64,000 nt of DNA, from positions 220 through 64,219 of the forward strand of contig NZ_LMBV01000006.1 in assembly GCF_001439925.1 (NCBI RefSeq). The letters are read 5' to 3'. This stretch comes from Peribacillus muralis. GTDB lineage: Bacteria > Bacillota > Bacilli > Bacillales > DSM-1321. Within the stretch, counting starts at the first letter, position 1. The number at the start of each line of letters is the position of its first letter. This document shows, one piece after another, positions 25,447-34,320 of the stretch. The notes below the pieces were generated by a model that had not been told where the DNA came from, searched no databases, and saw nothing but the letters and a program-made list of their open reading frames with translations. The position numbers and the translations under genes were made by a program.

Positions 25447-26337
25447 TTGTATATTGAACAACTGATATACCTAGTAGAAGTAATCAAAACAAAATCCATT
25501 GCTGCTGCGTCTGAAAATCTGCATCTTACTCAACCTGCCATCAGTCAATCTATTACAAGCTTAGAAAAGGAACTGGGAGTTAAACTATTTGTCCGTTCTC
25601 GTCGAGGGGCAATTCCAACGGCAGAGGGCAAAATATTGGCCCATAAAGCTAGTGAAGTGCTTATGAAGTTAGAAGAATTTAACCAACAGGCTCATGCTTA
25701 CAACAGCTGTATACAAGGGAGCGTCACAATCTCCTCAGTACCAGTCATGATGCCTATCGTTTTGAATTCATTATCGAAATTTAAACCCCTTTACCCAAAC
25801 ATCCATATTGAGGTTATAGAAAGAACTGGACCAGAAGTTATGAGAAGCCTCCAACAGAGGGAAGTTGATTTTGGCCTTATAGGTTCAAGAAACATAGAGG
25901 GGTATGAAAATCAGGCAACATTTGAATCAATAATAGATGGGAAAATACAAGTTATAGTAAGTAAAAAGTCACTTTTTTCAAGCTTTGAAACACTTTCCAT
26001 TGTAGATATAAGAGACCAACTATTTGCTTTGTATAGTGGATCGCTCTATAAAGAAAGTGTAGATTTTTTGTTTCCAAACCCTGTGAAAACATTATTTCTG
26101 TCTAATAACTTTGAAATAATAAAAGAAGCTGTAGCTTCGGATTCAGCTCTTGGTCTCGTACTTGACTTTTATATTAATAATGACAGACATGTATCTAATG
26201 GAGAAATAGTCCCAATTGACCTCACTGGTCATAATGCCTTATCTCTTAAACATGGCTGGACAAAGTCCACGAATAAGCAGCTTTCAGAACACGCTTTAAA
26301 GTTTTTACAATTTATTAAAAGTGAAACTTCATCCTAA
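25447..26337 (+). CDS. LysR-family transcriptional regulator
   Basis: Typical LysR regulator (296 aa). The N-terminal winged HTH (SIAAASENLHLTQPAISQSITSLE, cut here into the family pattern A-A-x-L-x-x-T-Q-P-A-I-S) is followed by the substrate-binding domain. It starts at a TTG behind AAGGAAG. It is divergent from the S8 protease gene, so the protease is the natural candidate target. The 127-bp intergenic region is about 80% A+T and holds both promoters, but I could not pick one operator with confidence. The effector is unknown. Confidence 0.88.
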   Translation: MYIEQLIYLVEVIKTKSIAAASENLHLTQPAISQSITSLEKELGVKLFVRSRRGAIPTAEGKILAHKASEVLMKLEEFNQQAHAYNSCIQGSVTISSVPVMMPIVLNSLSKFKPLYPNIHIEVIERTGPEVMRSLQQREVDFGLIGSRNIEGYENQATFESIIDGKIQVIVSKKSLFSSFETLSIVDIRDQLFALYSGSLYKESVDFLFPNPVKTLFLSNNFEIIKEAVASDSALGLVLDFYINNDRHVSNGEIVPIDLTGHNALSLKHGWTKSTNKQLSEHALKFLQFIKSETSS

Positions 26338-26707
26338 TTTGCAAGATTATAAGTCTTATTTGAGATTGTATAGAGGAGTTATGCTGTAAGCGTGTCAAGA
26401 AAATTGTTCCCGACTCTTTATTTTGAAATATGAATATATTAAAACAGCTTCCGGTTTTCTAACTTTCACCCCAATAGAAACCGTTGCGGTCTGCGGCAGC
26501 GTGGATTGAACATCTCAAGATGATCTCCCCTATTAGAATACTAAAGCAACCTCATCACCTTATGTTTTTATAAAAGGGTTCTATCAAAAAGGTAAAACCA
26601 GGTGTGTGAGACTTAACAGTTAGGAAGTACGCGTCCAGGCGAGACCCCACAGGCGCATTCTCTTTGAATGATTAACAGCCATCTTTATCACCATAAATAA
26701 ATAAATA

Positions 26708-26750
26708 AAAGAAGTTGATTATCTACATACAGTAGGCATTCAACTTCTTT
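26708..26750 (+). terminator. Hairpin, probable terminator of the LysR gene or swrC
   Basis: AAAGAAGTTGA and TCAACTTCTTT pair perfectly, with an inner CTAC/GTAG pair. T-rich sequence follows on the + strand. Confidence 0.55.
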
Positions 26751-26851
26751 CATTCTTTATTATGACTCTAACAGAACCTTGGCAAAGGCGACGAGGAGGC
26801 TTTTCGTCCGCTTCTGGATAAGCACCTGCCTTACTTTCAAAATGGAAAACC

Positions 26852-26885
26852 GTAGGCAAACTCAAATAGTAAAGAGTTTGTCTAC
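26852..26885. terminator. Third copy of the dispersed GTAGACAAACTC hairpin
   Basis: GTAGGCAAACTC pairs with GAGTTTGTCTAC with one mismatch. It lies 91 bp past the swrC stop; a swrC terminator role is possible but the U-tract is poor. Confidence 0.5.
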
Positions 26886-26976
26886 AGTCTGAATCCCTGT
26901 TTAACAAGGAAGTTTTTTTTTCTGTTGTAAAAAGTCACTATAAAGCTTTAATTCTAGCATTTAGCATCATTGTTTT

Positions 26977-29900
26977 TTACCCTTTCATGCCTGTGCCTTC
27001 TCTTTTTGATTCTCTAAAAAAGAAAAGCTCATAAACTACAGGAACCATGATAAGGGTTAACAAGGTCGATGAGGTGAGTCCCCCAATGACAGTGACAGCT
27101 AAGCCTTTTGAAATTAAGGTTCCTGAGGATGTCGTCAACGCTAGCGGTATCAGGGCGGCAATAGTAGCCAAAGCGGTCATCAAGATTGGACGAAGTCTTG
27201 TCTTTCCAGCTTCAATCAGTGACTCCCGAATGGTAAGACCGCGATTTCTGTTTTGCCCGATACGATCGACAAGAACGATTGCATTTGTCGTGACTATTCC
27301 AATTAGCATGAGGAACCCAATCATGACACTGACGGATAACGGCTCTTTCACTATGAACAAGGAAAGAAGTGAACCGATCGGAACGAAAATGAGTGATGAT
27401 AGAATAATGAACGGAATGCGCGCTTTTCCGAATGTAACTAGCATCGTTAAATATACAAGCCCGATTGCCACTATGATCGCAATCCCTAATGTTTGGAATA
27501 TCTCGACGGTATCATCATTTCCACCACCGCTTGTCAACGAAACGCCTTTTGGTAAATCAAGATCTTCAACACCAGACTTTACATCTGAAGAAACAGCTTG
27601 CACATCGTCCCCTTTCACTTGTCCGGAAACACGTGCGTACACTTTACCGTCGAGCTTTTGAATGGAGGTAAACGCATCGATTTCTTTTACGTTTGCCACT
27701 TTAGAAAGTTGTACAGGGCCTTTTTTAGAAAAAATTGTGACTGCTTCTAATTCTTGTTTCGATTGAAGCTCTTTATCGAAAGACAGTTGAACCTCTTGCT
27801 GCTTATCATTTAATGTCAATGTACCAACTGTCACCGGCTTGGTTTGGTCACTGACGGTGCCGAGAATTTGGAAACCGGATAATCCATATTCACTCGACTT
27901 TTCAGGATCTATATCTATCAAGAACTGCTTTTGTTTTTCACTAAAGTTGTTTGTTACGTATTTAAGGTCATTGTTGTCTTTCATGAAGGCTTCTACTTGC
28001 TTCGATGCTTTTTGAAGAGCGTCCAAATCATTCGAGAACAGATCGACATCGACGTTGTTGTTGCTTGGAGGTCCTCCCGTCGAGAGTTCCTGAACGCTTA
28101 TTTTCAAATCTTCATTCTCTTTCTTCGAGATAACCTCTATTTTTTGCTCCAAAGACTTAATTGTCTTTTCTACATTTGTATCTTCTTTTAGATTCAGAAA
28201 ATAACTTGCTTTGTTTTCGAGTCTTAGACCGCTCGCAAAGTCTCTAGCCCCTACAGCAGCTGTTACTTCGGCTATTTCGGTTTGATTGCCAAGCATATCT
28301 TCTACCTTTAACGATATCTCATTCGTTTTTTCCAGAGAAGCGGATGACGGCAACTCAATTGATGTGGTCAGCGTTTTGGCTTGCTCATTCGGAATAAATG
28401 TAAAGCCAAGGGACGGAATGACCGCGAAAGAGCCAACAAGCATTACGAGAGAGACAACCAAGATTAAGGACTTATGATTCAATGATTTTTCAATTAAGCG
28501 ACCATACCATCGTTGAAACGCCCCTTCTTTTTCTTCTGGCGGTACTTTCTTGAATGAAAATTTGGCCAAAATCGGAACAATCGTAATTGAAACCAGGAGA
28601 GAAGCCAATAGAGAGAAAATAATCGTTAAGGCAAATGGTAAAAAGAACTTACCAGTTATGCCGCCGACAAACCCGATTGGAAGGAACACGACTACGGTTG
28701 TAATCGTCGATGATGTTATCGCCCTCAATATTTCCTTGGTCGATTCAAGAATGACCTTATCGGACATCCCTTCTTTTGACTTGCGGACACGTCTGAATAT
28801 GTTCTCGATCACCACGATACTATCATCGACAACACGTCCTACAGCAACTGCCATCCCGCCTAGGGTCATGATATTTAGCGAAATATCCAGCTGGTTGAGG
28901 AAAATCGCTGCAATTAAAAGAGATAGTGGAATCGAGACAACCGCGATAATCGTTGCACGTGCATTTCGCAAGAACACAAGGACGGCAATCGAAGCAAACA
29001 AAGCACCTAACAGACCTTCCTTCACCAAGGTGGAGACTGATTTTTCGATGTCCTTTGCTGAATCAATGCCGATTGCATAATTGATTTCACTATCGTACTT
29101 CTTCAACACATCCATGACTTGATCTGCGACTTCCACCGTATTGGCATTTTGCTTTTTGGTTATCGCCATCGACAGTGACTCTTTTTCGTTATAACGGGCT
29201 AATTCGCTTGCCTCAGTTACTGCCTCAACCTTGGCAGTATCTTTTAATGGAATTCCTTGCGTTTCGCTAGGTTGAGGTCCTTCACTAGGAGCAGGACTCT
29301 CGGAAGTCAGCAATAGACTTTCAAGCTTGGATATTGACGCTAAGCTTTCCTCCACCCGAATCGGAATTTGTTGTTCATCCTCTTTCAGTTCCCCGGCAGG
29401 AAAAGAAAGGTACTTTTCATTAATCTGATCTTTGATGCTACTAATGGAAATACCGGCTTTTTCAGCTTTTTCCTTATCCACTGTAATTTGAACGAGGTTA
29501 TCTGTAAGTCCTGCAACCGATACATTGTTGATTCCTTGGATTTTATTCAATTCTGGGATTACATCGTCTTTTAGAAGAGCTTCAATATTTTCCCCATTTT
29601 TACTAAACAAAGAAATATTATAGATTGGAAAAGACCCGAATGATAATCGATTGAGCTTGATTTCCGCTTCCTCTGGAATACCTGCCTCATCAACGGCCGA
29701 ATTGATTGCTTGTTCCACCTTATCCAAATCGGTGTCAAACGGGAATTCAATATTTATTATCCCGATGCTATCATACGCGGAGCTCGTCATTTTTGTTGCT
29801 CCCTCAATCGAATCCAACTGATTTTCCAGCTTTGAAATGACCTGCTCGTCGACGTCATCAGGGGAAGCACCAGGATATACGGCTTCAATCGAAATCTGTG

Positions 29901-30030
29901 GGAACTCAATATCAGGGAACTGATCCACCTTTAACTGAGTGAACGAGTACACCCCTCCCATGATCAACAAGAACGAAATAATAAATACGGCTACAGCATT
30001 TTTCAGACTGAATTTCGTTAGAAAATTCAT
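26977..30030 (-). CDS. swrC: RND-family exporter SwrC
   Basis: RND-superfamily inner-membrane transporter (1017 aa, 12 membrane helices in two halves with large extracellular loops). It begins MNFLTKFSLKNAVAVF, shows PGASPDDVDEQV and the transmembrane motif GGMAVAVGRVVDDSIVVIENI with paired Asp for proton coupling. In B. subtilis SwrC (YerP) gives resistance to surfactin and is needed for swarming. It starts behind GGGGG. The upstream gene is a TetR regulator, as in yerO-yerP, and the same 14-bp palindrome lies before both genes, so substrate-induced derepression is likely. Confidence 0.92.
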   Translation of the reverse strand: MNFLTKFSLKNAVAVFIISFLLIMGGVYSFTQLKVDQFPDIEFPQISIEAVYPGASPDDVDEQVISKLENQLDSIEGATKMTSSAYDSIGIINIEFPFDTDLDKVEQAINSAVDEAGIPEEAEIKLNRLSFGSFPIYNISLFSKNGENIEALLKDDVIPELNKIQGINNVSVAGLTDNLVQITVDKEKAEKAGISISSIKDQINEKYLSFPAGELKEDEQQIPIRVEESLASISKLESLLLTSESPAPSEGPQPSETQGIPLKDTAKVEAVTEASELARYNEKESLSMAITKKQNANTVEVADQVMDVLKKYDSEINYAIGIDSAKDIEKSVSTLVKEGLLGALFASIAVLVFLRNARATIIAVVSIPLSLLIAAIFLNQLDISLNIMTLGGMAVAVGRVVDDSIVVIENIFRRVRKSKEGMSDKVILESTKEILRAITSSTITTVVVFLPIGFVGGITGKFFLPFALTIIFSLLASLLVSITIVPILAKFSFKKVPPEEKEGAFQRWYGRLIEKSLNHKSLILVVSLVMLVGSFAVIPSLGFTFIPNEQAKTLTTSIELPSSASLEKTNEISLKVEDMLGNQTEIAEVTAAVGARDFASGLRLENKASYFLNLKEDTNVEKTIKSLEQKIEVISKKENEDLKISVQELSTGGPPSNNNVDVDLFSNDLDALQKASKQVEAFMKDNNDLKYVTNNFSEKQKQFLIDIDPEKSSEYGLSGFQILGTVSDQTKPVTVGTLTLNDKQQEVQLSFDKELQSKQELEAVTIFSKKGPVQLSKVANVKEIDAFTSIQKLDGKVYARVSGQVKGDDVQAVSSDVKSGVEDLDLPKGVSLTSGGGNDDTVEIFQTLGIAIIVAIGLVYLTMLVTFGKARIPFIILSSLIFVPIGSLLSLFIVKEPLSVSVMIGFLMLIGIVTTNAIVLVDRIGQNRNRGLTIRESLIEAGKTRLRPILMTALATIAALIPLALTTSSGTLISKGLAVTVIGGLTSSTLLTLIMVPVVYELFFFRESKREGTGMKG

Positions 30031-30095
30031 CTCGAACCCCCTACATACACTAGTTATTTATATTGAGTGATGAAAAATCACTTATTTTGTTTTAT

Positions 30096-30109
30096 CTATC
30101 AACTGATAG
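30096..30109. promoter_or_regulatory. TetR operator upstream of swrC
   Basis: CTATCAACTGATAG has perfect 6-bp arms. A 13/14 match (TTATCAACTGATAG) lies before the tetR gene at 30809-30822. No strong -35/-10 pair is visible next to it. Confidence 0.7.
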
Positions 30110-30127
30110 GTAAAGGCACAAAAAAAA

Positions 30128-30167
30128 TTAACTTTAACAAGCTGCTTACTCAATTGGTTAAAGTTAA
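30128..30167 (-). terminator. Terminator at the 3' end of the tetR gene
   Basis: TTAACTTTAAC and GTTAAAGTTAA pair perfectly and are followed by seven T on the minus strand. The stem overlaps the tetR stop codon, so swrC probably has its own promoter after it. Confidence 0.7.
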
Positions 30168-30772
30168 TCTCGAATTTCAGGAAAAGACATCCCATATAAA
30201 AGGACCCTCGTATAAAGTTTTGCTTGTTCTTTCGCATGTTTTTCGGATTGTCCCTGTTCCGGACCCTTAGTAGAGATCAAATTCAGGAGCAAATAGGCGG
30301 ACGGAACTGGAAAAGTCCCGAATTCAGCAGGGTTTCTTAGCTTTGCTTCTTTTATGCCTTTTTCGAAGATAGAGGCAATAGGAGCCTGATACGCATCAAT
30401 CCACCACTTCTTAATTTGTTTTCGATGTTGATCTTCCATTTCAATTTCTATATCTCGGAACATTTGGCTAATGGAAGAAGGCTTATTAATCAGAATATAA
30501 TACGTAACCTGATATAAACATTGCTCTAAATCATCATAACGCCTTATTATTCTCTCCAAAGCGATTTGCATTTCATATAACTCTGTGCGTAACACCTCTA
30601 AATACAGTGCTTTTTTGTTTTTGAAATGGTGATACAACGTAGGTTGGGTTAATCCGCAAACATCGGCAATTTCCCTAGTGGAAACAGCTTTATACCCAAA
30701 CTCCATAAAAAGACTATGGGCAACTTTAACAATCTTATTGCTAGTTATATCCCTTTTTTCTTCGTTTAGCAT
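30164..30772 (-). CDS. TetR-family repressor, probable regulator of swrC
   Basis: TetR-family regulator (202 aa) with the N-terminal HTH TREIADVCGLTQPTLYHHFKNK and a C-terminal ligand domain. It sits directly before swrC on the same strand, as YerO does before YerP in B. subtilis. The identical palindrome before its own promoter and before swrC supports autoregulation and control of swrC. ATG follows AAGGA. Ligand unknown; a lipopeptide or other SwrC substrate is a guess. Confidence 0.87.
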   Translation of the reverse strand: MLNEEKRDITSNKIVKVAHSLFMEFGYKAVSTREIADVCGLTQPTLYHHFKNKKALYLEVLRTELYEMQIALERIIRRYDDLEQCLYQVTYYILINKPSSISQMFRDIEIEMEDQHRKQIKKWWIDAYQAPIASIFEKGIKEAKLRNPAEFGTFPVPSAYLLLNLISTKGPEQGQSEKHAKEQAKLYTRVLLYGMSFPEIRD

Positions 30773-30808
30773 TATGTAGAATCCTTTCTAAGAAACTTCT
30801 TAAAACAA

Positions 30809-30853
30809 TTATCAACTGATAGAAGTGTATAATAATATAGATGATATGTCCAA
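30809..30853 (-). promoter_or_regulatory. tetR promoter with operator
   Basis: TTGGAC (30853-30848), a 16-bp spacer and TATACA (30831-30826) form the promoter. TTATCAACTGATAG (30809-30822) covers the expected start point, which fits autorepression. Confidence 0.6.
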
Positions 30854-30898
30854 AATAGGTGTGTTGAAAAAATCATTAATATAGCATTTTCTTGAAAT

Positions 30899-30939
30899 AA
30901 AGAGACCATTCACTTCGCACTAAAGTGAATGGTCTCTTT
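30899..30939 (-). terminator. Terminator after the OPT/PqqD-like genes
   Basis: AAAGAGACCATTCACTT pairs with AAGTGAATGGTCTCTTT; TTTATTTC follows on the minus strand. The GACCATTCA core is shared with the hairpins at 29 and 608. Confidence 0.7.
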
Positions 30940-30994
30940 TCCTTTTTTTACTAACAACATGCATATCAAGCATCAAAAAAGCTTCAACTTTTTT

Positions 30995-31360
30995 TCATTT
31001 TTGTTCTTCCTCATCCCATACGATCCATTCATGGACCTCAAGGATTTCCAGGAATTTCATCAACCGTGGCAAGGCAGGTTCTGCTTCCTCACCAAAATGT
31101 TCGCTCATCGCTTCGGAAATCTGTTCGACATTACATTTGTGTTCCATTTGTTTGATGGCAAATGCGCCAAACTTATCAAGCTTGATTTTACGAACTGAAG
31201 GCTGTTTAAAATAACGAATTGTCATTCGTTCCACAAAATTGGTTCTTTGGATGACTAAAAAAGTCGATTCCAAAGATCCTTGCTCCAAGGTGACCCGTCT
31301 TTCCAAAAGAGGAACCATGGTTAACAGGTTCCTCTTTTCCCTTTGGCGTTTACGAAGCAT
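30995..31360 (-). CDS. PqqD-like small protein
   Basis: A 121-aa protein whose C-terminal 70 residues have the PqqD-fold pattern: KIKLDKFGAFAIKQME, NVEQISEAMSEHFG, then LPRLMKFLEILEVHEWI. PqqD proteins are peptide-binding chaperones for RiPP enzymes, and the same fold occurs in standalone proteins of unknown role. It overlaps the 3' end of the OPT transporter gene by 11 bp, so the pair is co-translated. A role tied to peptide transport is inference only. No RiPP precursor or radical SAM maturase is visible nearby. Confidence 0.65.
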   Translation of the reverse strand: MLRKRQREKRNLLTMVPLLERRVTLEQGSLESTFLVIQRTNFVERMTIRYFKQPSVRKIKLDKFGAFAIKQMEHKCNVEQISEAMSEHFGEEAEPALPRLMKFLEILEVHEWIVWDEEEQK

Positions 31361-33242
31361 CTTCTTTTTTCCCTTTGCTGGAAACGTACCAAAGCAATCC
31401 AGCTAAAGCAAGGAATAGTAGGAATGGCAGCAAGTTGCTGGCTAATTTAGCCGCAGCGGGAACTTGGACACCAGCTGCAATCAGGATGGCAATAAGGACA
31501 CCAATCAATGACTCACCTGCTATTAAACCGGATGCAAACAATACACCTCTGTCAACCCGTGCTTTAAGCGCTTCTTTCGTTTTCGCGAAGTATTCAACGA
31601 AGAAACGTATAAATCCACCAATCATGATTGGCGCACTAGTATGAACCGGCAAGTATATGCCGACTGCCACTACAAGTGAATTCAAACCGAAAAACTCTAA
31701 TGTGATGGCAATCGCCGCCCCGATAAAGATAAGGGTCCAAGGTAAATCTCCTCCAAGAACTCCTTCAGCAAGAATTTTCATAAGAGCCGCTTTAGGAGCA
31801 GGTAGTTCTGCAGATCCCATCGTATAAGCGTTATCCATCAGCACCAGGATAAACCCGATGACAGATGCTGATGCAACAACACCGATCATCATCGCAACCT
31901 GTTGTTTCCAAGGAGTTCCGCCGACAATATATCCTGTTTTAAGATCTTGAGAAACATCACCTGAAACCGCAAGTGCTGTACAAATGATTGCAGCTACAGT
32001 TAAAGCGGCTACCATTCCTGTCGTACCAGTAAAACCAGTGGCTTTATAGACAATAGCTACAATCAATAGTGTAGCGATCGTCATCCCAGAAACAGGGGAA
32101 GAAGAACTTCCGACGATCCCGACAACCCTTGAAGCTACTGTCACGAATAAAAATCCAAAAATCGCAATCGCAATCGCTCCGATGATTCCTACATCCGTTA
32201 TAGGTGTGAATGCGATGATTAAAATGATGAGAATTATTCCGAGCCAAACATATTTAGCAGGAATGTCTTTTTCTGTACGAATTGAACCAGCCTTAAGCTG
32301 TCCTTTATTCGCTTTTACACCTTTAAGGGTATCAATCACAGAACTGAAAAGAATCGGTAATGTTTTGATCAAGGTAATCAATCCACCAGTCGCTACCGCA
32401 CCGGCACCAATATAACGTATATAATTATCCCAAATCCCCCAGGCATCCAATTCACCAATCGGTACCTCGGAAGGGAAAATGGCTGTTCCATTACTGCTGC
32501 CAAAGAAGCTGATTGCCGGAATAAGAACGACCCAAGCTAACAGTCCTCCACCTAGCATTTGACCTGAAACGCGCGGGCCAATGATATACCCAACACCCAA
32601 AAGGGAAGGGAAGGCATCAAGTCCAACGACTGCGTTTTTAAAATTCGTGATTCCCGTTTCAACTTCCGTTTTGAAAAGCTTAAACCCATCACCAAGCCCC
32701 TTAACTACACCGCCGATGACTAAACCGGCGCCGATTAGCTTGGCGCTTGTACCACCTTTTTCCCCTGACTTCAATACTTCGGCACAAGCCGTACCTTCAG
32801 GGTAAGGTAATGTTTCATGTTCTCTTACAATCAGGAGTTGTCGCAGGGGAACCATCATGAAGACTCCCAAAAATCCTCCAGTTAAAACGACGAAAATGAT
32901 GAAAGCTTGACTCACGTCCATATCCCACATGAATAATGCGGGGATGGTAAATACAGCACCGGCACCAATTGCCTCACCTGCCGTGGTCATCGTTTGCACA
33001 ATATTGTTCTCTAATATTGAATCCCTGCGAAAGACCCCTCTTAAGATAGCCATTGAAATGACCGCCGCGGGTATTGAAGCAGAGACAGTTAAACCAATAA
33101 GCAGGCCTAAGTATGCATTTGCTGCCCCGAAGACGATTGCAAGAATAATCCCTAGAATGATTGCAGTTGCAGTTAATTCCGGTAGAGATTTAGATGCAGA
33201 GACGTACGGGACGAATTTACTTTCTTTTGAATTGTTCGACAA
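31350..33242 (-). CDS. OPT-family oligopeptide transporter
   Basis: Polytopic transporter (630 aa, about 15 membrane segments) of the oligopeptide transporter (OPT) family. It shows NAYLGLLIGLTVSASIPAAVISMAIL near the start and REHETLPYPEGTACAEVL and SQDLKTGYIVGGTPWKQQ later, all hallmarks of bacterial OPT proteins. Substrates in this branch may be peptides or metal chelates. I chose the TTG at 33242, 10 bp after AGGA; the GTG at 33251 is the alternative. The PqqD-like gene overlaps its end. Confidence 0.88.
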   Translation of the reverse strand: MSNNSKESKFVPYVSASKSLPELTATAIILGIILAIVFGAANAYLGLLIGLTVSASIPAAVISMAILRGVFRRDSILENNIVQTMTTAGEAIGAGAVFTIPALFMWDMDVSQAFIIFVVLTGGFLGVFMMVPLRQLLIVREHETLPYPEGTACAEVLKSGEKGGTSAKLIGAGLVIGGVVKGLGDGFKLFKTEVETGITNFKNAVVGLDAFPSLLGVGYIIGPRVSGQMLGGGLLAWVVLIPAISFFGSSNGTAIFPSEVPIGELDAWGIWDNYIRYIGAGAVATGGLITLIKTLPILFSSVIDTLKGVKANKGQLKAGSIRTEKDIPAKYVWLGIILIILIIAFTPITDVGIIGAIAIAIFGFLFVTVASRVVGIVGSSSSPVSGMTIATLLIVAIVYKATGFTGTTGMVAALTVAAIICTALAVSGDVSQDLKTGYIVGGTPWKQQVAMMIGVVASASVIGFILVLMDNAYTMGSAELPAPKAALMKILAEGVLGGDLPWTLIFIGAAIAITLEFFGLNSLVVAVGIYLPVHTSAPIMIGGFIRFFVEYFAKTKEALKARVDRGVLFASGLIAGESLIGVLIAILIAAGVQVPAAAKLASNLLPFLLFLALAGLLWYVSSKGKKEDAS

Positions 33243-33251
33243 TTTAGCCAC

Positions 33252-33639
33252 TTCCTATGTTAAACTTTAAAATCACAGGGAACATTATATCACTGTAATT
33301 TCAAGCAAGGCAATGGGAAAATTCTGCTTATTAAAATTTAGACTATAGGAAACATTCAAACATTTTAAAACCAATCATATCTACCTAAACATTATAAGAT
33401 CCATTCTCCCTTCGTTTCATAACAAGGTTATCGGCACTTATTATCTCATTGCCTAGTTAGCTCTTTTGATTTGTAAGCTTTCCAATCGTTGCACATTAAA
33501 ATATCTGCCATATCATTTTCCGAAAGGATTACGAATGAAGCAAATACGTTAACAAAAAATTGACTGGGCATTTGCACATTAAAATGAACGGTGACATAAC
33601 CTGCAGAATCAAGTTTTTTATAAAAGGAATGATTCAATC
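33252..33639. other. Intergenic region, no gene seen
   Basis: About 390 bp, AT-rich, between the divergent OPT and cupin genes. A 63-codon frame on the minus strand starts with TTG, lacks a ribosome binding site and has no recognisable pattern. I saw no clear promoter. Confidence 0.4.
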
Positions 33640-34320
33640 ATGGTTTCATATATGGACTATACGTCACCAACAACACAATTTTTTTTCGATGCCAATAATA
33701 GCAGCCTCTTTAAAAAAGATAATCAAAACTATATTAATGTAGTCGGAATCAAACAATTGAACACACTTGAAAATGTTTCTTTATTAGATATTTACCTCAG
33801 CGTCAACAATGTCATAGAACCGCATTACCATCAAAATGCCGCTGAACTCGTTTACTGTATTTCTGGTGCTGTAACCGTTTCCTTGCTGAATCCTTTCACG
33901 AAACAAATTCAGAATTATCCCCTTAAACCAGGTCAAGTGGCCAACGTTCCCCAGGGCTGGTGGCATTATGAAGTCGCTACTTCCGATAATACGCATCTTC
34001 TCGCCATTTTTAATGCACCGACACCTGAGGTCGTCCTTGGATCCGATATCTTGAAGTTGACTCCTGCAAATATTATCGCACATACGTATTGCATCGATGA
34101 AAACCAATGGAAAAAAGCAGTTGCTCCTGTACAACCAGCAACATTCATCGGACCTCCAGCCAACTGCAACCGCGGATTTGAAGAAGAAACACAGCCACAG
34201 CAATCACAAAATCCACAGCAGCCATATCCGCAATATATCAATCAGTATGATAACCATATGTACACTACCCCGGCATATAACTATCAAATACCAGCCAATC
34301 CCCAATATTATTATTATTGA
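33640..34320 (+). CDS. Cupin-domain protein with Tyr/Pro/Gln-rich tail
   Basis: A single cupin barrel (about residues 45-130; NNVIEPHYHQNAAELVYCISG and PGQVANVPQGWWHYEV are the two metal motifs, with His-x-His present). A low-complexity C-terminal tail (about 180-226) rich in Gln, Pro, Asn and Tyr ends in YYYY. Close to oxalate decarboxylase-like germins, but with one cupin, a metal-binding site and no proven reaction. The tail resembles spore coat or surface proteins, so a coat role is possible, not shown. ATG follows AAAGGA about 11 bp upstream, a weak site. Confidence 0.72.
   Translation: MVSYMDYTSPTTQFFFDANNSSLFKKDNQNYINVVGIKQLNTLENVSLLDIYLSVNNVIEPHYHQNAAELVYCISGAVTVSLLNPFTKQIQNYPLKPGQVANVPQGWWHYEVATSDNTHLLAIFNAPTPEVVLGSDILKLTPANIIAHTYCIDENQWKKAVAPVQPATFIGPPANCNRGFEEETQPQQSQNPQQPYPQYINQYDNHMYTTPAYNYQIPANPQYYYY

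Larger units (their letters stand above)
26338..26976. repeat. Gene-free region with relics and hairpins
   Basis: No gene seen. It contains dispersed-repeat relics at 26631-26659 (GGCGAGACCCCACAGGCGC) and 26790-26823 (CGAGGAGGC, then GTCCGCTTCTGGATAAG). It also holds a long hairpin at 26708-26750 (AAAGAAGTTGA/TCAACTTCTTT) and the third copy of the GTAGACAAACTC hairpin (26852-26885) downstream of swrC. Confidence 0.5.

Noticed and set aside
33446-33637. 63-codon minus-strand frame beside the cupin gene
   Set aside because: Starts with TTG, no ribosome binding site, no recognisable pattern.
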